Assembly: GCA_029861595.1 (NCBI GenBank)
Contig: JAOTYY010000006.1
Span: forward strand, 1 to 38,320
DNA: 38,320 nucleotides
Reading direction: 5' to 3'
Origin: Gammaproteobacteria bacterium
GTDB taxonomy: Bacteria; Pseudomonadota; Gammaproteobacteria; JAHELT01
Positions 37,657 to 38,320 of this stretch are shown piece by piece; the stretch's first letter is position 1; each line of letters opens with the position of its first letter. The notes beneath the pieces are model-generated. The model saw only the letters and a program-made list of their open reading frames with translations. It did no database searches and was not told the origin of the DNA. The position numbers and the translations under genes were made by a program.

Positions 37657-38320
37657 ATGACCATGCTGAGTGATACTTTGACGAGAACGATTTCGTTGGC
37701 GCCTGCGGTTGTGTTCAGTGCGGGCTTTGCGCTGGCAATGCCGCTGCTGGCGCAGTCATCCGCTGACGTGGAGATGAGTGGCATCAGCGGTTCGCCGCAG
37801 GCTCCCCGACACCACTTCCGGTTACGCAACCCTGCCGCACTCGGCTCGGCAGAAGCCGAACGAATCTACCACATTGCCAGCGAATCGCTGCGCACCGGAT
37901 ATGCCGCTTCCGGGGTAGCTGAAGCCCAGGTTTACCAGAGCTGGCGCCGCTTCAACACGGCACCCTACCTGTCCAGTACGCACGGCAACCACTACATTAA
38001 CAACTATGCCAACGAGACAGGCCATGTATACGGCCGTTTCGAGGAGGCCGGAAAGCTGCCGGTCGGCACGGTAATCGCTAAAGACAGTTTTGCTGTCACC
38101 GAAACCGGCGGTATCTTACTGGGGCCGTTGTTCGTAATTGAAAAATTGCCGGCTGGATTCAATGAAATCACGGGTGACTGGAGGTACAAACTGGTGCAGC
38201 CCGATGGGACGTTTTTCGGTGAAACTGAAGGCCGGGGCGCCGAACGCGTCGAGTACTGCATCGCCTGTCACTGGGCGGTGGAGCATCAGGACCACTTGTA
38301 CTTCATCCCGCGCGACTACC
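37657..38320 (+). CDS. cytochrome P460-like c-type heme protein (3' end outside the window)
   Basis: Manual translation: signal peptide (…LAPAVVFSAGFALAMPLLAQS), then …SWRRFNTAPYLSSTHGNHYINNYANE…GTVIAKDSFAVTETG…GPLFVIEKLPAGFNEITGDWRYKLVQPDGTFFGETEGRGAERVEYCIACHWAVEHQDHLYFIP; one CXXCH. Absent from the ORF track because there is no stop in the window. Confidence 0.75.
   Translation, partial: MTMLSDTLTRTISLAPAVVFSAGFALAMPLLAQSSADVEMSGISGSPQAPRHHFRLRNPAALGSAEAERIYHIASESLRTGYAASGVAEAQVYQSWRRFNTAPYLSSTHGNHYINNYANETGHVYGRFEEAGKLPVGTVIAKDSFAVTETGGILLGPLFVIEKLPAGFNEITGDWRYKLVQPDGTFFGETEGRGAERVEYCIACHWAVEHQDHLYFIPRDY

Noticed and set aside
1-38320. CRISPR arrays, tRNA/rRNA genes, intact transposases or prophage genes
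   Set aside because: No regularly spaced repeats, no tRNA-like T-arm/anticodon patterns, and no integrase/transposase/phage structural motifs noticed when reading both strands. A tRNAscan/CRISPRfinder run would be needed to exclude them fully.

Overview
A ~38.3 kb, GC-rich, gene-dense chromosomal window, probably from a gammaproteobacterium-like organism (inferred from gene content such as YggX, RlmKL, RNase D, ErpA-type carrier and ATP-type PckA). It is mostly housekeeping and metabolic genes with several accessory modules. Gene content in order: partial CDS; alpha/beta hydrolase and aldehyde dehydrogenase; a minus-strand block of a DUF3052-like gene, alpha/beta hydrolase and O-acetylhomoserine sulfhydrylase-like gene; a CHASE2-TPR-Ser/Thr kinase; tandem PQQ-type sugar dehydrogenase lipoproteins, the first with a C-terminal di-heme cytochrome part; a B12-binding radical SAM protein with a C-terminal CCAEP tail, translationally coupled to the second dehydrogenase; YggX; an ATP-grasp ligase; an A-type Fe-S carrier; pckA; a chimeric remnant of a methyltransferase and TrmO; a PAS/GGDEF/EAL protein; an HDOD protein; a HyuA-HyuB (5-oxoprolinase-like) fusion; rlmKL; rnd; a hydrolase; a cupin; and a YdcH-like gene. 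These are followed by a bufferin-type RiPP metallophore operon (BufA2-like precursor, DUF692/MNIO enzyme BufB, DUF2063 partner BufC), a four-gene phosphorelay/c-di-GMP signalling cluster, and a cytochrome P460-like gene cut by the window end. The most interesting signals are: (1) the bufferin operon, with a strong terminator/attenuator hairpin between bufA and bufB and a TACGTG-N15-CACGTA inverted repeat upstream; (2) the CCAEP-tail radical SAM gene coupled to a PQQ sugar dehydrogenase and near an ATP-grasp ligase; (3) an out-of-frame gene-remnant junction near 17.6 kb. All assignments come from reading the sequence; no database searches were run.
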